64,000 nucleotides of DNA from an uncultured bacterium (lineage in GTDB: Bacteria; Verrucomicrobiota; Lentisphaeria; Victivallales; UBA1829): assembly GCA_949297765.1 (NCBI GenBank), contig CASFTV010000001.1:62001-126000 (forward strand). The letters run 5' to 3'. This document shows positions 17,735 to 27,022 of the stretch, in pieces. The position numbers were made by a program, and so were the translations under genes. Within the stretch, counting starts at the first letter, position 1; every line of letters begins with the position of its first letter. Under the pieces are notes generated by a model. That model had not been told where the DNA came from. It saw only the letters and a list, made by a program, of their open reading frames with translations, and did no database searches.

Positions 17735-17762
17735 TTGAAATGGAAAAATCCGGATATATATT
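17735..17762 (+). promoter_or_regulatory. Promoter of the beta-helix gene
   Basis: TTGAAA (17735-17740), 16-base spacer, TATATT (17757-17762). The transcription start would fall inside the palindromes that follow. Confidence 0.5.
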
Positions 17763-17768
17763 TAAAAG

Positions 17769-17795
17769 TAATGTACATTAATTGAAATTTTCAAT
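17769..17795. promoter_or_regulatory. Two adjacent palindromes, candidate operator
   Basis: TAATGTACATTA (17769-17780) is a perfect 12-base palindrome with the GTAC core seen in GntR-family sites. Directly after it lies ATTGAAA-T-TTTCAAT (17781-17795), a perfect odd palindrome. Both lie between the -10 box and the RBS of the beta-helix gene. Confidence 0.5.
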
Positions 17796-17812
17796 CAGAA
17801 AAGAGGACGCTC

Positions 17813-19159
17813 ATGGCCCATGTCAGTTCAGCGGCGGAATTCGGATTCCGCCCTTTTGAAACACCGGAAAACAACACCGCCGCGCTCCAGCGTGCGGTCG
17901 ATCAGGGGGGAACCATCCGGATTGAGGAACCGGGAATCTACGAAGTTTCCGGTCCGGTCCGGATTGGGAGCAACACCGCGCTTGAATTCGGAGCCGGAGT
18001 CTTTCTGCGGCGGAACGGCTCCCGGGGATACACTCTGATAAACAAGGGCGCATTTTCGCGGACATACGATGAAAACATCCGTCTTTCCGGGCTGCATCTG
18101 ATCGTGAACGGATGCGATGTCGTGGAGCAGGAGATTGTCGGGATGAACGCCCATGTCGGATTCCATTTCGTGAAGAATCTGACGGTCCGCGACTTTGTCT
18201 GCCGCGACCTGATGAAGAGAGGCTTCTGCCTGCAGATCTGCACCTTCGAGAACATCGTGCTGGAAAATCTCCTGATCGAAGGGGGCAAGGATGCGGTGCA
18301 TCTCGGCCGCGGGAAAAAATTCGTGATCCGGCACGGAATCTTCCGGACGTTCGATGATCCCATTGCCCTGAATGCCCACGACTATGTCATGTCGAATCCC
18401 CAGTTCGGCTGGATTGAGGACGGCGTTGTGGAGGACTGCTACGATCTCGATCAGCCCGACACCACCGGATTCTTCTGCCGCCTTCTCGGTGGCGCATGGA
18501 TCGACTGGAAACCGGAGATGCCGATCCGCCGCTCCGATCTCGTGGTCAGCTCCGGAAAACTCTACAGCGCGAAGCTTCCGGTGGACGGACTGGAACGCAT
18601 CTCCCGCACCGCGCCTGTTCACGAGGACGGAATCGTGGAACTGGACGGGATCCCGTGGAAATATGTTCAGCCCGCCGACGGATACAGCTGCGGTGTCCGC
18701 AATGTCCATTTCCGGGACATCGTCCTGGAAAAACGGCGTTCCCGCGCGTTCTCCATGACCTTTGACAACGACAAATGGTCCCGGAGCGTCTATCCCGGAG
18801 CGGAAATGCCGGTGCAGTCCGGCATCATTCTGGAGAACATCCGTTTCCGGAACCGCGTCGACGCGCTCGCCGAAATCCGGACCCCCTGCGACGTGCTGAA
18901 AATCCTCCATTCGGAAATGGAGAATTCCAGAATCCTCCTGAACTCCTGGGATTATCTCGCCGACCGCTATCCCCCGACCGGAATCCTCTTCTGCGGAACA
19001 ACGTTCAAAGGTCACGGCTGTGTGATCGTGGACGCCGGAAAGGGACGCTCCGCCGATCTCCGGATTTTCGCTTCCGTTCCGGAAGATCCGGAAGCGGTCT
19101 TCCAGGTCCGCGGGGATGTCCGGGTGCTTTCGTCGGATCTCAGGCTCGAAACCGTCTGA
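17813..19159 (+). CDS. Right-handed parallel beta-helix protein (pectate-lyase/GH28-like fold)
   Basis: 448 residues, no signal peptide, RBS AAGAGGA before the ATG. The N-terminus (FGFRPFETPENNTAALQRAV) is the typical opening of GH28 and pectate-lyase-3-like proteins, where a missing-gap segment precedes the coil. Repeated rungs follow: NIRLSGLHLIVNGCDVVE, HFVKNLTVRDFVC, FENIVLENLLIEGGKDAVHL, VRNVHFRDIVLEKR, IILENIRFRNRVDAL. The GH28 Asp triad is not clearly present, so the reaction is undefined (polysaccharide lyase, hydrolase or epimerase). Divergent from the GntR-type regulator, which probably controls it. Confidence 0.75.
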   Translation: MAHVSSAAEFGFRPFETPENNTAALQRAVDQGGTIRIEEPGIYEVSGPVRIGSNTALEFGAGVFLRRNGSRGYTLINKGAFSRTYDENIRLSGLHLIVNGCDVVEQEIVGMNAHVGFHFVKNLTVRDFVCRDLMKRGFCLQICTFENIVLENLLIEGGKDAVHLGRGKKFVIRHGIFRTFDDPIALNAHDYVMSNPQFGWIEDGVVEDCYDLDQPDTTGFFCRLLGGAWIDWKPEMPIRRSDLVVSSGKLYSAKLPVDGLERISRTAPVHEDGIVELDGIPWKYVQPADGYSCGVRNVHFRDIVLEKRRSRAFSMTFDNDKWSRSVYPGAEMPVQSGIILENIRFRNRVDALAEIRTPCDVLKILHSEMENSRILLNSWDYLADRYPPTGILFCGTTFKGHGCVIVDAGKGRSADLRIFASVPEDPEAVFQVRGDVRVLSSDLRLETV

Positions 19160-19188
19160 ACGTTCTCTGCCGGAGATCCGTATCCGGA

Positions 19189-20085
19189 TCATCCTTCCGC
19201 CGGAAACACCTCTTCCGCCTTCGGAATGGAGACGGCGGCTCCGGCCCGTCCGACCGCGATGCTGCCCGCGAGCGCCGCGGTTTCCATGGCCCGTTCCGGG
19301 GAATAGCCCCGGAGTTTTGCGGCCAGATAGTATCCCGTGAAGGTGTCTCCCGCGCTGGTCGTGTCCACCACGGCAACCGGCGGACTGGCGACATGGAAAC
19401 GGTCCGGTCCCTTTGCCCGACATGCGCCATCCGCACCCAGAGTCATGATAATTTCGCTGTGCGGATAACGGGCGCAGAGAATGTCGAGCACCTCGGCGGG
19501 AGAACCTCCGCAGCCGGAGAGTTCAGCCCCCTCTACCTCGTTGACAAACAGCGTTTCCGCCAGCTCCAGCGGATAAGCGGCAACCTCCGGTCCGCAGGGC
19601 GCCGGATTGATCGCAATGGAGAGTCCGCGCTCCGCCGCCTCCTTCATCAGAAACGGAAGATCGTTGATCTCGTTCTGGAGCAGCAGAATGGTCCCTTTCC
19701 GGATTTGACCGAGGATGCCCCGGATTTCCGTCCGTGTGATGGAGCAGTTTGCGCCCGGATAGAGAAGAATGCAGTTCTGCCCCTCCCGGTCGACCTGAAT
19801 GACGGCGTGGCCGGTCGGTTCCTCTCCCCGGAGCAGGAAGTGGGTGTCGACACCGGCATTCCGGAGCGTCTCCGCAAGGAATTCTCCGTCCGGCCCGATC
19901 TTTCCCGCGTGCGCAACCCGGACTCCCGCACGGGCGAGCGCCACCGACTGATTCAATCCCTTGCCTCCCGCAAAACGTGCGAATTCCGTACAGGAGAGGG
20001 TCTCCTTCGGCCGCACAAAGTGAGGAAGCTGATACACAAGGTCAATGTTCAGAGATCCGAAATTCAAGACGTCAATCTGATCCAT
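19189..20085 (-). CDS. PfkB/ribokinase-family sugar kinase
   Basis: 298 residues. Motif 1 is FAGGKGLNQSVALARAG (residues 38-54) and the anion-hole signature is VVDTTSAGDTFTGYY near residue 235 (Ser in place of the usual Gly, catalytic Asp in AGD kept). NFGSLNIDLVYQL at the start and NPAPCGPEV in the middle fit the ribokinase branch. It phosphorylates a sugar, possibly ribose or another pentose, after uptake. RBS CAGGAG; the ATG is 8 bases downstream. It converges on the beta-helix gene, with only 29 bases between their stops. Confidence 0.85.
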   Translation of the reverse strand: MDQIDVLNFGSLNIDLVYQLPHFVRPKETLSCTEFARFAGGKGLNQSVALARAGVRVAHAGKIGPDGEFLAETLRNAGVDTHFLLRGEEPTGHAVIQVDREGQNCILLYPGANCSITRTEIRGILGQIRKGTILLLQNEINDLPFLMKEAAERGLSIAINPAPCGPEVAAYPLELAETLFVNEVEGAELSGCGGSPAEVLDILCARYPHSEIIMTLGADGACRAKGPDRFHVASPPVAVVDTTSAGDTFTGYYLAAKLRGYSPERAMETAALAGSIAVGRAGAAVSIPKAEEVFPAEG

Positions 20086-20115
20086 AACACACTCTCCTGA
20101 AGTTGTTCCGGGTAT

Positions 20116-20143
20116 ACAATATCCGCTTTTCCTCCGAAGTCAA
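20116..20143 (-). promoter_or_regulatory. Promoter of the PfkB kinase
   Basis: Minus strand: TTGACT (20138-20143), 16-base spacer, TATTGT (20116-20121). It lies downstream of the terminator that ends the TPR gene, so the kinase has its own transcript. Confidence 0.45.
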
Positions 20144-20180
20144 TTTTTCCCCGGATTTTCTTTTCCGCGGAGGACGAATG

Positions 20181-20217
20181 AAAAAAATCCATGGAATGAC
20201 GTGCATCCCATGGATTT
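20181..20217 (-). terminator. Intrinsic terminator of the TPR gene
   Basis: On the minus strand a perfect 10-bp stem AAATCCATGG/CCATGGATTT (20208-20217 and 20185-20194, 13-base loop) runs into a seven-T tract (20181-20187). It lies 43 bases after the TPR stop. Confidence 0.7.
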
Positions 20218-20259
20218 CCGTATGCTTTTCCGCTTTGAGCGGGGATGCGGTGCGGAGAA

Positions 20260-21690
20260 TCAGCCCTGCGCCGTTTCCTTTTCTTTTTCGCGGGCGGCAT
20301 TGATCCGGGCGTAGTAGGCGTCCATGCGCTTGGCGACGTCCAGATAGTTGACGTTGGCGGAGTAGATCTGCTTGAAGCACTCCATCGCCTTTTTGTCGTT
20401 GCCCATTTCCTCGCAGGTGACGCCGAGGTGATAGATGGCGTTCATCTTTTCCTTGTCCATCACGGGCATCTCTTCAATGGCCTTGTCATACTGCTCCACC
20501 GCCATGTCATACTGCTTCTTCGCCGCAAAGCAGCGGCCCAGATAAACAATGGCGGAAAGGCGTTTCTGCGGGTTGCGCTGGGCAATCTGGAACTGCTCCA
20601 GAGCCTTGTCGACCATCTGGAATTCCCAGTAGAGAACCGCAAGATCGTAGCGGATGAGCGTATCGTTCGGGTAGAGGCGGATGCGCTCTTCGCCGCGTTC
20701 GAGACGATAGTCGTTGATGGCCTTGATTTCCTTGTCGATCTCCTCCTGCGGTGCGTTCTGATCTTTGAGTTCCTTGATGCGCAGATCGGAAAGTTCGATG
20801 CGGCAGGCTTCGATGGCTTTGTCGATGGTCGGGTCGAGCGTTCCCATCTTTTTGACGAGCCAGTTGTAGGTTTCGATGGCGTCGTTGAACCGTTTGTCTC
20901 GCTGGTAGAGTTCGGCGAGCTTGCGGCGCATGTCGATGGATTCGTCGCCGTTGGCAACCCGTTTTTCGTAGACGCCGATCATTTCGCGGACATCCTCTTC
21001 CGCACGGATGATCCGGTCGTCGCGGACCTGCTTGTCGCCGCCCTTCTTCTTCGCCGCTGCCGCCGCCTTGGCGACGGAGCTTCCGGATTCGTTCCATTTT
21101 CCCTGTTCCATCGTTGCGAGCGCTGCCGCGGCGCGCAGAGCGGCCTGAGCTTCGAGGTTGTCCGGGTATTTGGCGGCGATGATCTGACGGATGTGGAGAA
21201 CTTTGGCTCCCTGTCCGTCGGCCTCGTAGAGTTCGGCGAGTTTGCGCAGATTGGCTTCGTTTTTCGGGTCGCGGTCGACGAGCGCCTCATACGCCTCCAC
21301 CGCGATGAAGTTGGCGTCGAGCGCCGCTCCGGCTTTTGCAAGAAGTCCGTAGGCGAGCGGCGAGGCGATGTTGATGGCCAGCGCATCCTCCGCCAGTCCG
21401 AGTGCATCCAGCGGTTTCTTGGCGATCAGCGCTCCTCCTTTCAGCACGGGGGGAATGGAGAGAATATGGGCAAGAATCTTCTGCACGATGTTCATGTGCG
21501 AATACTTTGTCTTTTCCGCTTTTCGGAGCATGATCCTGGCATCGAGGAATCCCGGATCCTTCTTGGTGATTTCCTTCAGAAGTTCAATTCCGTATTCCAG
21601 ACTGTTCTTGGAGAGGACATCCTGTGCTTTCTGGAATGCAGACCGGATTGCCGGAGAGACTTCCGACAAAGTTTTTTTCGCAATCGGCAT
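20260..21690 (-). CDS. Tetratricopeptide-repeat protein
   Basis: 476 residues, start MPIAKKTLSEVSPAIRSAF with GGAGA upstream; the open frame extends further but that part is antisense to mnmE. TPR units are clear: NIASPLAYGLLAKAGAALDA, NFIAVEAYEALVDRDPKN, EANLRKLAELYEADGQGAK, RRKLAELYQRDKRFNDAIET, IYHLGVTCEEMGNDKKAMEC. A lysine/alanine-rich stretch (KAAAAAKKKGGDKQ, about 210-225) separates two TPR blocks. No signal peptide or enzyme motif is seen. It probably acts as a cytosolic scaffold; partner unknown. Confidence 0.85.
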   Translation of the reverse strand: MPIAKKTLSEVSPAIRSAFQKAQDVLSKNSLEYGIELLKEITKKDPGFLDARIMLRKAEKTKYSHMNIVQKILAHILSIPPVLKGGALIAKKPLDALGLAEDALAINIASPLAYGLLAKAGAALDANFIAVEAYEALVDRDPKNEANLRKLAELYEADGQGAKVLHIRQIIAAKYPDNLEAQAALRAAAALATMEQGKWNESGSSVAKAAAAAKKKGGDKQVRDDRIIRAEEDVREMIGVYEKRVANGDESIDMRRKLAELYQRDKRFNDAIETYNWLVKKMGTLDPTIDKAIEACRIELSDLRIKELKDQNAPQEEIDKEIKAINDYRLERGEERIRLYPNDTLIRYDLAVLYWEFQMVDKALEQFQIAQRNPQKRLSAIVYLGRCFAAKKQYDMAVEQYDKAIEEMPVMDKEKMNAIYHLGVTCEEMGNDKKAMECFKQIYSANVNYLDVAKRMDAYYARINAAREKEKETAQG

Positions 21691-21709
21691 GAAAAATCTC
21701 CATATTTTT

Positions 21710-21737
21710 TTGACAAATGCAAGTTTTATAGTAATAT
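21710..21737 (+). promoter_or_regulatory. Promoter of mnmE
   Basis: Consensus TTGACA (21710-21715), 16-base spacer, TAATAT (21732-21737), 43 bases before the mnmE start, in the 90-base divergent gap to the TPR gene. Confidence 0.6.
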
Positions 21738-21780
21738 ATACCCTTAATTGTATGCAAATCAAGTCAATTCCGGAAAAAAG

Positions 21781-23145
21781 ATGAGAAAGAATGATACGAT
21801 CGCCGCTCTCTGCACCGCTCCCGGCGGAGCATTGGGCATACTCCGTATTTCGGGACCCGGTTCGCTGGAGGCCGCGCGCCGGGTCTGGACTTCGCGGAAA
21901 GGGCTTTCCGCCGACTCTCCGCGCCGTCTGACCTTCGGACACACTCTGCGCGAAAACGGGGAACCGGGGGAGAGTTGCATGGCTGTCTACATGCCCGCTC
22001 CCGCGAGCTATACCGGCGAGGATGTGGTGGAAATTCAGTGCCACGGAGGGGAATATGCTCCCCGCGCTCTGCTGGAACGCCTTTTCCGGACCGGCCTCTG
22101 CCGGGCGGCGGAACCGGGAGAATTCACAAAACGCGCGTTCCTGAACGGAAAAATTGATCTGACGCAGGCGGAAGCCGTTGCGGATCTGATCTCCGCAAAA
22201 TCGGATGCCGCCGGACGCCTGGCGGAACGGCAGCTCTCCGGCGCGCTTGGAGAACGGATCCGGGAAATATCCCGTACCCTTGCCGACATTCTGGCGGAGA
22301 TTGAGTCCCGCCTGGACTTCCCGGAGGAGGAGCTGGACTGGAAAAACGGAAACGAATTGATCCGGGAACTGGCATCTGTCCGGGAGACGATCGGAAGACT
22401 GCTCTCCGGAAAGGAGGCTTCGGCGATTCTGCGGTCCGGGGTGCGTCTGGTGATCGCGGGTGCGCCGAACGTCGGGAAATCGAGCCTTCTGAACCGGCTG
22501 CTCGGATACGACCGGGCGATCGTTTCGGCGATTCCCGGCACCACGCGGGACACCCTCCGGGAATCGGCCGCCATCCGCGGCATCCGCGTGGAACTGACCG
22601 ACACCGCCGGAATCCGGGACACCGCCGAAGATCCGGTCGAACAAATGGGCATCGAACGCTCCCGATCTTCCCTCCGGCTGGCGGAGATCGTCTTCTGGGT
22701 CTTCGATGCGTCCGCCGTTTCCGCGGAGGAGATCCGGAAAATGCGGGAAAGCGTCCCCGAACGGAGTACAACCATCGCGGTCTGGAACAAGACCGACCTT
22801 CTGTCCGGCGGATTCTCCATCCCCGACACCGGCGTGAAGAGCGCCGCCGTCTCCGCCCGGACAGGGGAGGGGGTCGATGCTCTGCAGGATCTTTTCGAAC
22901 AGGCGGTCTGGAAAAATGGAGAACGATCCGAACCGGAATGCGCCGTTTCCGCCCGTCATGTCCGCGCGCTGGAGGAGGCGGATTCCGCGCTCGGCCGCGC
23001 CTGCGAGGAAATCGCGGACGAGGCGTATGAACTGGCTGCCGACGGACTGCGCGCGGCGGTGGCGGCGATCGCCTCCATTACCGGGGAATCCGCTTCCCCG
23101 GATGTGCTGGAGGAGATTTTCTCCCGTTTCTGCATCGGGAAATAA
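21781..23145 (+). CDS. mnmE: tRNA modification GTPase MnmE
   Basis: 454 residues from ATG 21781, which gives the family-typical MRKNDTIAALCTAPG start; an in-frame ATG 33 bases earlier lacks an RBS. The N-terminal folate-binding domain has GEDVVEIQCHGG and PGEFTKRAFLNGKIDL. The inserted GTPase domain has P-loop GAPNVGKSS, switch IPGTTRDT, DTAGIRDT and NKTD. The C-terminus ends in CIGK, the conserved C(I/L)GK box needed for catalysis. With MnmG it installs the aminomethyl group on wobble uridine 34. Confidence 0.95.
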   Translation: MRKNDTIAALCTAPGGALGILRISGPGSLEAARRVWTSRKGLSADSPRRLTFGHTLRENGEPGESCMAVYMPAPASYTGEDVVEIQCHGGEYAPRALLERLFRTGLCRAAEPGEFTKRAFLNGKIDLTQAEAVADLISAKSDAAGRLAERQLSGALGERIREISRTLADILAEIESRLDFPEEELDWKNGNELIRELASVRETIGRLLSGKEASAILRSGVRLVIAGAPNVGKSSLLNRLLGYDRAIVSAIPGTTRDTLRESAAIRGIRVELTDTAGIRDTAEDPVEQMGIERSRSSLRLAEIVFWVFDASAVSAEEIRKMRESVPERSTTIAVWNKTDLLSGGFSIPDTGVKSAAVSARTGEGVDALQDLFEQAVWKNGERSEPECAVSARHVRALEEADSALGRACEEIADEAYELAADGLRAAVAAIASITGESASPDVLEEIFSRFCIGK

Positions 23146-23189
23146 TCGCTTCCCCGTGCAGGAAAATACGGAAAAATCTCCGCCGGCGG

Positions 23190-23217
23190 TTGCGGAACCG
23201 TTTTGCGGCTTTATAGT
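23190..23217 (+). promoter_or_regulatory. Promoter candidate for the GH39/two-component operon
   Basis: TTGCGG (23190-23195), 16-base spacer, TATAGT (23212-23217), about 45 bases before the GH39 start and 45 bases after mnmE ends. Confidence 0.45.
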
Positions 23218-23262
23218 ACAGAACGACAGAAAAAACGGATGAATTTCAAGGAGTCTGACCGG

Positions 23263-24705
23263 ATGAAACAGCTGATTCTCAACCTGGAGAGCCGATCGGA
23301 ATCATCCCGCTACTGGGAGTTCGGCGTGAACACCTGCCATGCGCCGCTCTGGTTCCGGAATGATCTGACGGCTCAGATGAAACGAATGCGGGAGGAACTC
23401 GGGTTCCGGTATGTCCGCTTTCATGGAGTCCTCAACGACGATATGGATGTCATGCGCGCCGACGGAACGTTTCATTTCGACCGCGTGATTCAAGTTTACG
23501 ATGCCGTCCGGAATGCGGGGATGAGGCCGTTTGTGGAACTTTCGTCGATGCCGTCCGCTCTGGCCTCCTCCGATGCGTCGCTCTGTCACTATGGTTTCCG
23601 TTCGGCGCCTCCGCGCAGCTGGAAGACCTTCCGTGAACTGATCGCGGCGTTTGCCCGCGCTCTGACGGAACATTTCGGCGCGGACGAGGTGAAAAACTGG
23701 TATTTCGAGGTCTGGAACGAACCGGATATCCCGTTCTGGAGCGGAACGATGGAGGAGTATTTCAAGCTGTACGATCTTGCCCGCAGCGCGGTGAAATCGG
23801 TCTGCGCGGAATACCGGGTCGGCGGGCCGGCCACCTCCAAAACCAAGTGGATCGCTGAATTCATTGAACATGCGTCGAAGCCCTCGCCGGAGGATCCGTC
23901 CGAAGGGATCCGCTGTGATTTCATCTCGACCCACGCCTATCCGAGCGATCTCCCGTTTCTCGACAGCGCCGAAGGCGATGTGAAACTTCAGGAAGCCGGC
24001 GTCCTGAGAACTCTTTACGCCGCCGCCCGTGCCGAACTCGACAAAACCTGGGGAACGGATTTCCCGCTCTTCATCGGGGAATGGAACTCCTCCGCCGGAC
24101 CGTATGCGTTCAACCACGACGACTGCAACAATGCGCCGTTCATCTGCAAGACGATGGCGGAACTGAGAGCCTTCTGCTGCGGAAGCCTGTTCTGGAATGC
24201 GTCGGACATCTATGAGGAGGGCGGCTTCCACTACACCCCCTTCCACGGCGGATACGGACTGATGACCGTCAACGATTTCCCGAAAGCCGCCTGGCATGCC
24301 TTCCGCTTCCTCCGGGAGACCGGTCCGGAGATTCTGGAGGCCTCCTTTGACGAACCCTGCGAGGAGCATGGCGTTCTGGCGTCCGGCGGAGAGGGGGAAC
24401 TCCGGCTGCTTGTGTGGAACTACCGCCGTCCGGGAACGGCCGGAGTTCCTCTGGAATTTTCGCTGCCGCCCTGCTGCGGAGCGGGAGGAACGATCGAACG
24501 GATTCTGCCGGGAAAGGGGAGTGCGTATGAAACATGGATCGCGCTGGGGAAACCGGACTTTCTGAACAAGGAGTCGTTCGACGCGCTCGACCGCGCCTCG
24601 CGGGTTGTTCCGGAAACGTTTTCCGGCGGAGAAGCCGTGCGTCTTATGCCCGGAAGCGCCGCCCTTCTGAAGATCCGGCGGGACGGGAAGGAGGAGAACC
24701 GGTGA
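23263..24705 (+). CDS. GH39-like glycosidase (beta-xylosidase/iduronidase type)
   Basis: 480 residues. ATG 23263 follows AAGGAG by 9 bases; upstream in-frame ATGs lack such a site. The fold is a (beta/alpha)8 clan-A barrel of GH39 type: FRYVRFHGVLNDDM, MRPFVELSSMPSALAS, YFEVWNEPDIPFW with acid/base Glu about residue 153, FISTHAYPSDLPF, and FIGEWNSSAGP with nucleophile Glu about residue 273. The last 110 residues form a beta-sandwich. No signal peptide, so it acts on imported oligosaccharides, probably xylosides or related sugars. Its stop overlaps the response-regulator start by one base. Confidence 0.85.
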   Translation: MKQLILNLESRSESSRYWEFGVNTCHAPLWFRNDLTAQMKRMREELGFRYVRFHGVLNDDMDVMRADGTFHFDRVIQVYDAVRNAGMRPFVELSSMPSALASSDASLCHYGFRSAPPRSWKTFRELIAAFARALTEHFGADEVKNWYFEVWNEPDIPFWSGTMEEYFKLYDLARSAVKSVCAEYRVGGPATSKTKWIAEFIEHASKPSPEDPSEGIRCDFISTHAYPSDLPFLDSAEGDVKLQEAGVLRTLYAAARAELDKTWGTDFPLFIGEWNSSAGPYAFNHDDCNNAPFICKTMAELRAFCCGSLFWNASDIYEEGGFHYTPFHGGYGLMTVNDFPKAAWHAFRFLRETGPEILEASFDEPCEEHGVLASGGEGELRLLVWNYRRPGTAGVPLEFSLPPCCGAGGTIERILPGKGSAYETWIALGKPDFLNKESFDALDRASRVVPETFSGGEAVRLMPGSAALLKIRRDGKEENR

Positions 24706-25373
24706 TGCGGATCCTGATTATTGAAGATGATGCAAAAACCGCTGATTTTGTCGGGAAGGGACTCCGTCAGGCGGGATTTCAGACCTGTCACTGCGCCGAC
24801 GGACCTTCCGGCCTTGAAAAGGCCTGCGGAGAACCGTTCGATGCGGCGGTGATCGACATCATGCTGCCCGGGATGGACGGTTTCGCGGTCATCGACGGAA
24901 TCCGGGCGGCGAAACTCAGTCTGCCGATTATTGTCCTCAGCGCGAAGGATTCGGTCGAGAGCAAGATCAAAGGTCTGGAAAAGGGCGGGGACGATTATCT
25001 GGCCAAACCCTTCTCTCTCTCGGAACTGATCGCCCGGATTCAAGCTCTGCTGCGCCGCGCCAGCGCCATTGCGGAGCCGGGGGTTCTGGTGGTGGAGGAC
25101 CTGCGCCTGGAGCTGATGACTCGCAAGGTGTCGCGCGCCGGGGAGCAGATTGATCTGCCGCCGCTGGAGTATCAGCTTCTGGAGTATCTGATGCGCAACA
25201 AGGGACGGGTTATTTCCAAAACGACGATTCTTGAACATGTCTGGGAGTACAATTTCGATACGCAGACCAACATTGTCGAGTCGCGGGTCTGCCGTCTGCG
25301 GGAGAAGATCGACAAGGATTTCGAACGGAAACTGATCCGCACCGTGCGCGGATTCGGGTATGTGCTGGGATGA
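24705..25373 (+). CDS. OmpR-family response regulator
   Basis: 222 residues; the ATG overlaps the glycosidase stop (TGATG) and AAGGAGG precedes it. The receiver domain has IIEDDA and the phospho-acceptor Asp51 in AAVIDIMLPGMDG, then VLSAKD and the Lys in DYLAKPFSLSEL. The C-terminal winged helix shows LPPLEYQLLEYLMRNKGRVISK and NIVESRVCRLREKID, ending IRTVRGFGYVLG. It is the DNA-binding partner of the histidine kinase that overlaps it by 4 bases. Confidence 0.94.
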   Translation: MRILIIEDDAKTADFVGKGLRQAGFQTCHCADGPSGLEKACGEPFDAAVIDIMLPGMDGFAVIDGIRAAKLSLPIIVLSAKDSVESKIKGLEKGGDDYLAKPFSLSELIARIQALLRRASAIAEPGVLVVEDLRLELMTRKVSRAGEQIDLPPLEYQLLEYLMRNKGRVISKTTILEHVWEYNFDTQTNIVESRVCRLREKIDKDFERKLIRTVRGFGYVLG

Positions 25374-27022
25374 TGCGGTTCCTGAAAAGCGTCAAGTTCC
25401 GGATCACCTTCTATTTTGCGGTGACGTTCGCGGCGGCTTCGCTCCTCTGTTTCCTGATCGTGGTGTTTCATCAGTACCGGGTGCAGCGGAGCGAACTGCG
25501 GCAGCGGCTGGTCTTTTTCCAGAACGAGTTTTTCATCGATTATCTGACGGGGGGAGGAGTCCGGTACACCTGTCGTCTGCTTGACCGGTCTGTGTTCCGC
25601 GGAAAGGCCGCGGAGCAGACAGCGCGCAGGCTCGGAACGTTTGAGCCGCTCCTGGTGTTCACCGACTCTTCCCCGGAGAAGAGATATACGGTCTACGGTT
25701 CCTCCGCCGGAAGAATTTACGCGGTCACGGTGGAACGGAACGGCGAATCCGTGTCGGTGCGGGAGATCCCGCCCGCCGCCCGGATCGCCGCACTGAACGA
25801 GGAGTTCAACGGGGAATCCTACGGCGAGGGGACAAACCGGATCTTTTTCCTGCTTCTTTCTGGGGACCGGAAGGTTCTGGTGCGTTCGCCGTTTTCGGCC
25901 AGTGTGGTCTACGGGTTTCTGGAACGGGAGTCGCTGTCGCATTCCGCTCCGGCGTTCTGGGAGGAGATGGTGCACTGCCGGAATCGCGACATCCTGACGA
26001 TGAACCGGCGCCTTCCGGACGGCAATGTGCTGGTGACGGGATACAATCTGCGGCCGCTCTACCGGACGATCCGGAGTCTTGCGTTTGTGCTCGCGATGAT
26101 GACTCTGGTCATTACCGGGATCGGGGCGCTGACCGGCTGGCTGCTCTCGAAACGGATCATGCGGGGGGTCGACCGGGTGAGCCGGAGCGCCATGCGGATC
26201 GCTTCCGGCGATTTCTCCCAGCGGGTCGAATACAACGGGGAGGGCGCCGAAGTGGAACGGCTGGTGGATTCGTTCAACACCATGGCCCGGAACACCGGAG
26301 AACTGCTGCGGGAACTGAAAACGATCTCCGACAACATCGCCCATGATCTCCGCACCCCGATCACCCGGATGCGGGGACGCGCGGAACTGGCCGTCGCCGA
26401 AGGGCGGGATTCGGAACTGGCCTATGACGTCGCGGAGGAGTGCGGAAGCATGCTGACCATGATCAACACCATGCTGGAAATCACACGTCTGGAGGCGGGA
26501 TCCGGAAAAAACCGTCGTTCGCAGGATCTTGCCGCGCTCTGCCGCGGTGCCGCGGAACTCTTTTCCACCGTTGCGGAAGACCGGTCGATTCAGCTGAAAA
26601 CGACGCTGCCGGACACGCTTCCGTTTGTCTATGCGAAGGCGGATCTTCAGCGGATTCTGGCGAATCTGCTGGACAACGCGCTGAAATTCACTCCGCAGGG
26701 CGGACGCGTGGAACTGCTGCTGCGCACGGCCCCTGACGGAATCGTCCTTCAGGTCCGGGACAGCGGCAGAGGAATTCCTCTGAAGGATCAGCCGCACATT
26801 TTTGAACGCTTCTACCGGGCCGATTCCAGCCGCTCGCTGCCCGGAAACGGACTCGGACTGAGTCTGGTCGCCGCGATTGTGAAGTCCTATGACGGATCCG
26901 TCTCGTTTGAGTCCTCTCCCGGCGAAGGAACGTGCTTCACCGTTCATCTGCCGCGGCAGACGGAAGAGGCGGAACCGACGGATAAAACGGAAAATTCGAA
27001 TGGAAAAGGAGGAAATTCATGA
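25370..27022 (+). CDS. Membrane sensor histidine kinase
   Basis: 550 residues. TM1 is about 11-34 and TM2 about 237-260, enclosing a periplasmic sensor of about 200 residues with no recognised domain. A HAMP linker (LLSKRIMRGVDRVSRSAMRI) follows. HisKA has the phospho-His at about 325 in SDNIAHDLRTPITRMRGRAE. HATPase motifs are LANLLDNALKFTPQGG (N box), VRDSGRGIP (G1) and NGLGLSLVAAIVKSYDG (G2). It pairs with the preceding response regulator. Because the operon starts with a glycosidase, a saccharide or envelope signal is possible. It overlaps the glycosylase gene by 4 bases. Confidence 0.93.
   Translation: MMRFLKSVKFRITFYFAVTFAAASLLCFLIVVFHQYRVQRSELRQRLVFFQNEFFIDYLTGGGVRYTCRLLDRSVFRGKAAEQTARRLGTFEPLLVFTDSSPEKRYTVYGSSAGRIYAVTVERNGESVSVREIPPAARIAALNEEFNGESYGEGTNRIFFLLLSGDRKVLVRSPFSASVVYGFLERESLSHSAPAFWEEMVHCRNRDILTMNRRLPDGNVLVTGYNLRPLYRTIRSLAFVLAMMTLVITGIGALTGWLLSKRIMRGVDRVSRSAMRIASGDFSQRVEYNGEGAEVERLVDSFNTMARNTGELLRELKTISDNIAHDLRTPITRMRGRAELAVAEGRDSELAYDVAEECGSMLTMINTMLEITRLEAGSGKNRRSQDLAALCRGAAELFSTVAEDRSIQLKTTLPDTLPFVYAKADLQRILANLLDNALKFTPQGGRVELLLRTAPDGIVLQVRDSGRGIPLKDQPHIFERFYRADSSRSLPGNGLGLSLVAAIVKSYDGSVSFESSPGEGTCFTVHLPRQTEEAEPTDKTENSNGKGGNS

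Noticed and set aside
21691-22959. 423-codon upstream extension of the TPR gene
   Set aside because: It runs antisense through mnmE. The ATG at 21690 has its own RBS and gives a clean TPR protein.
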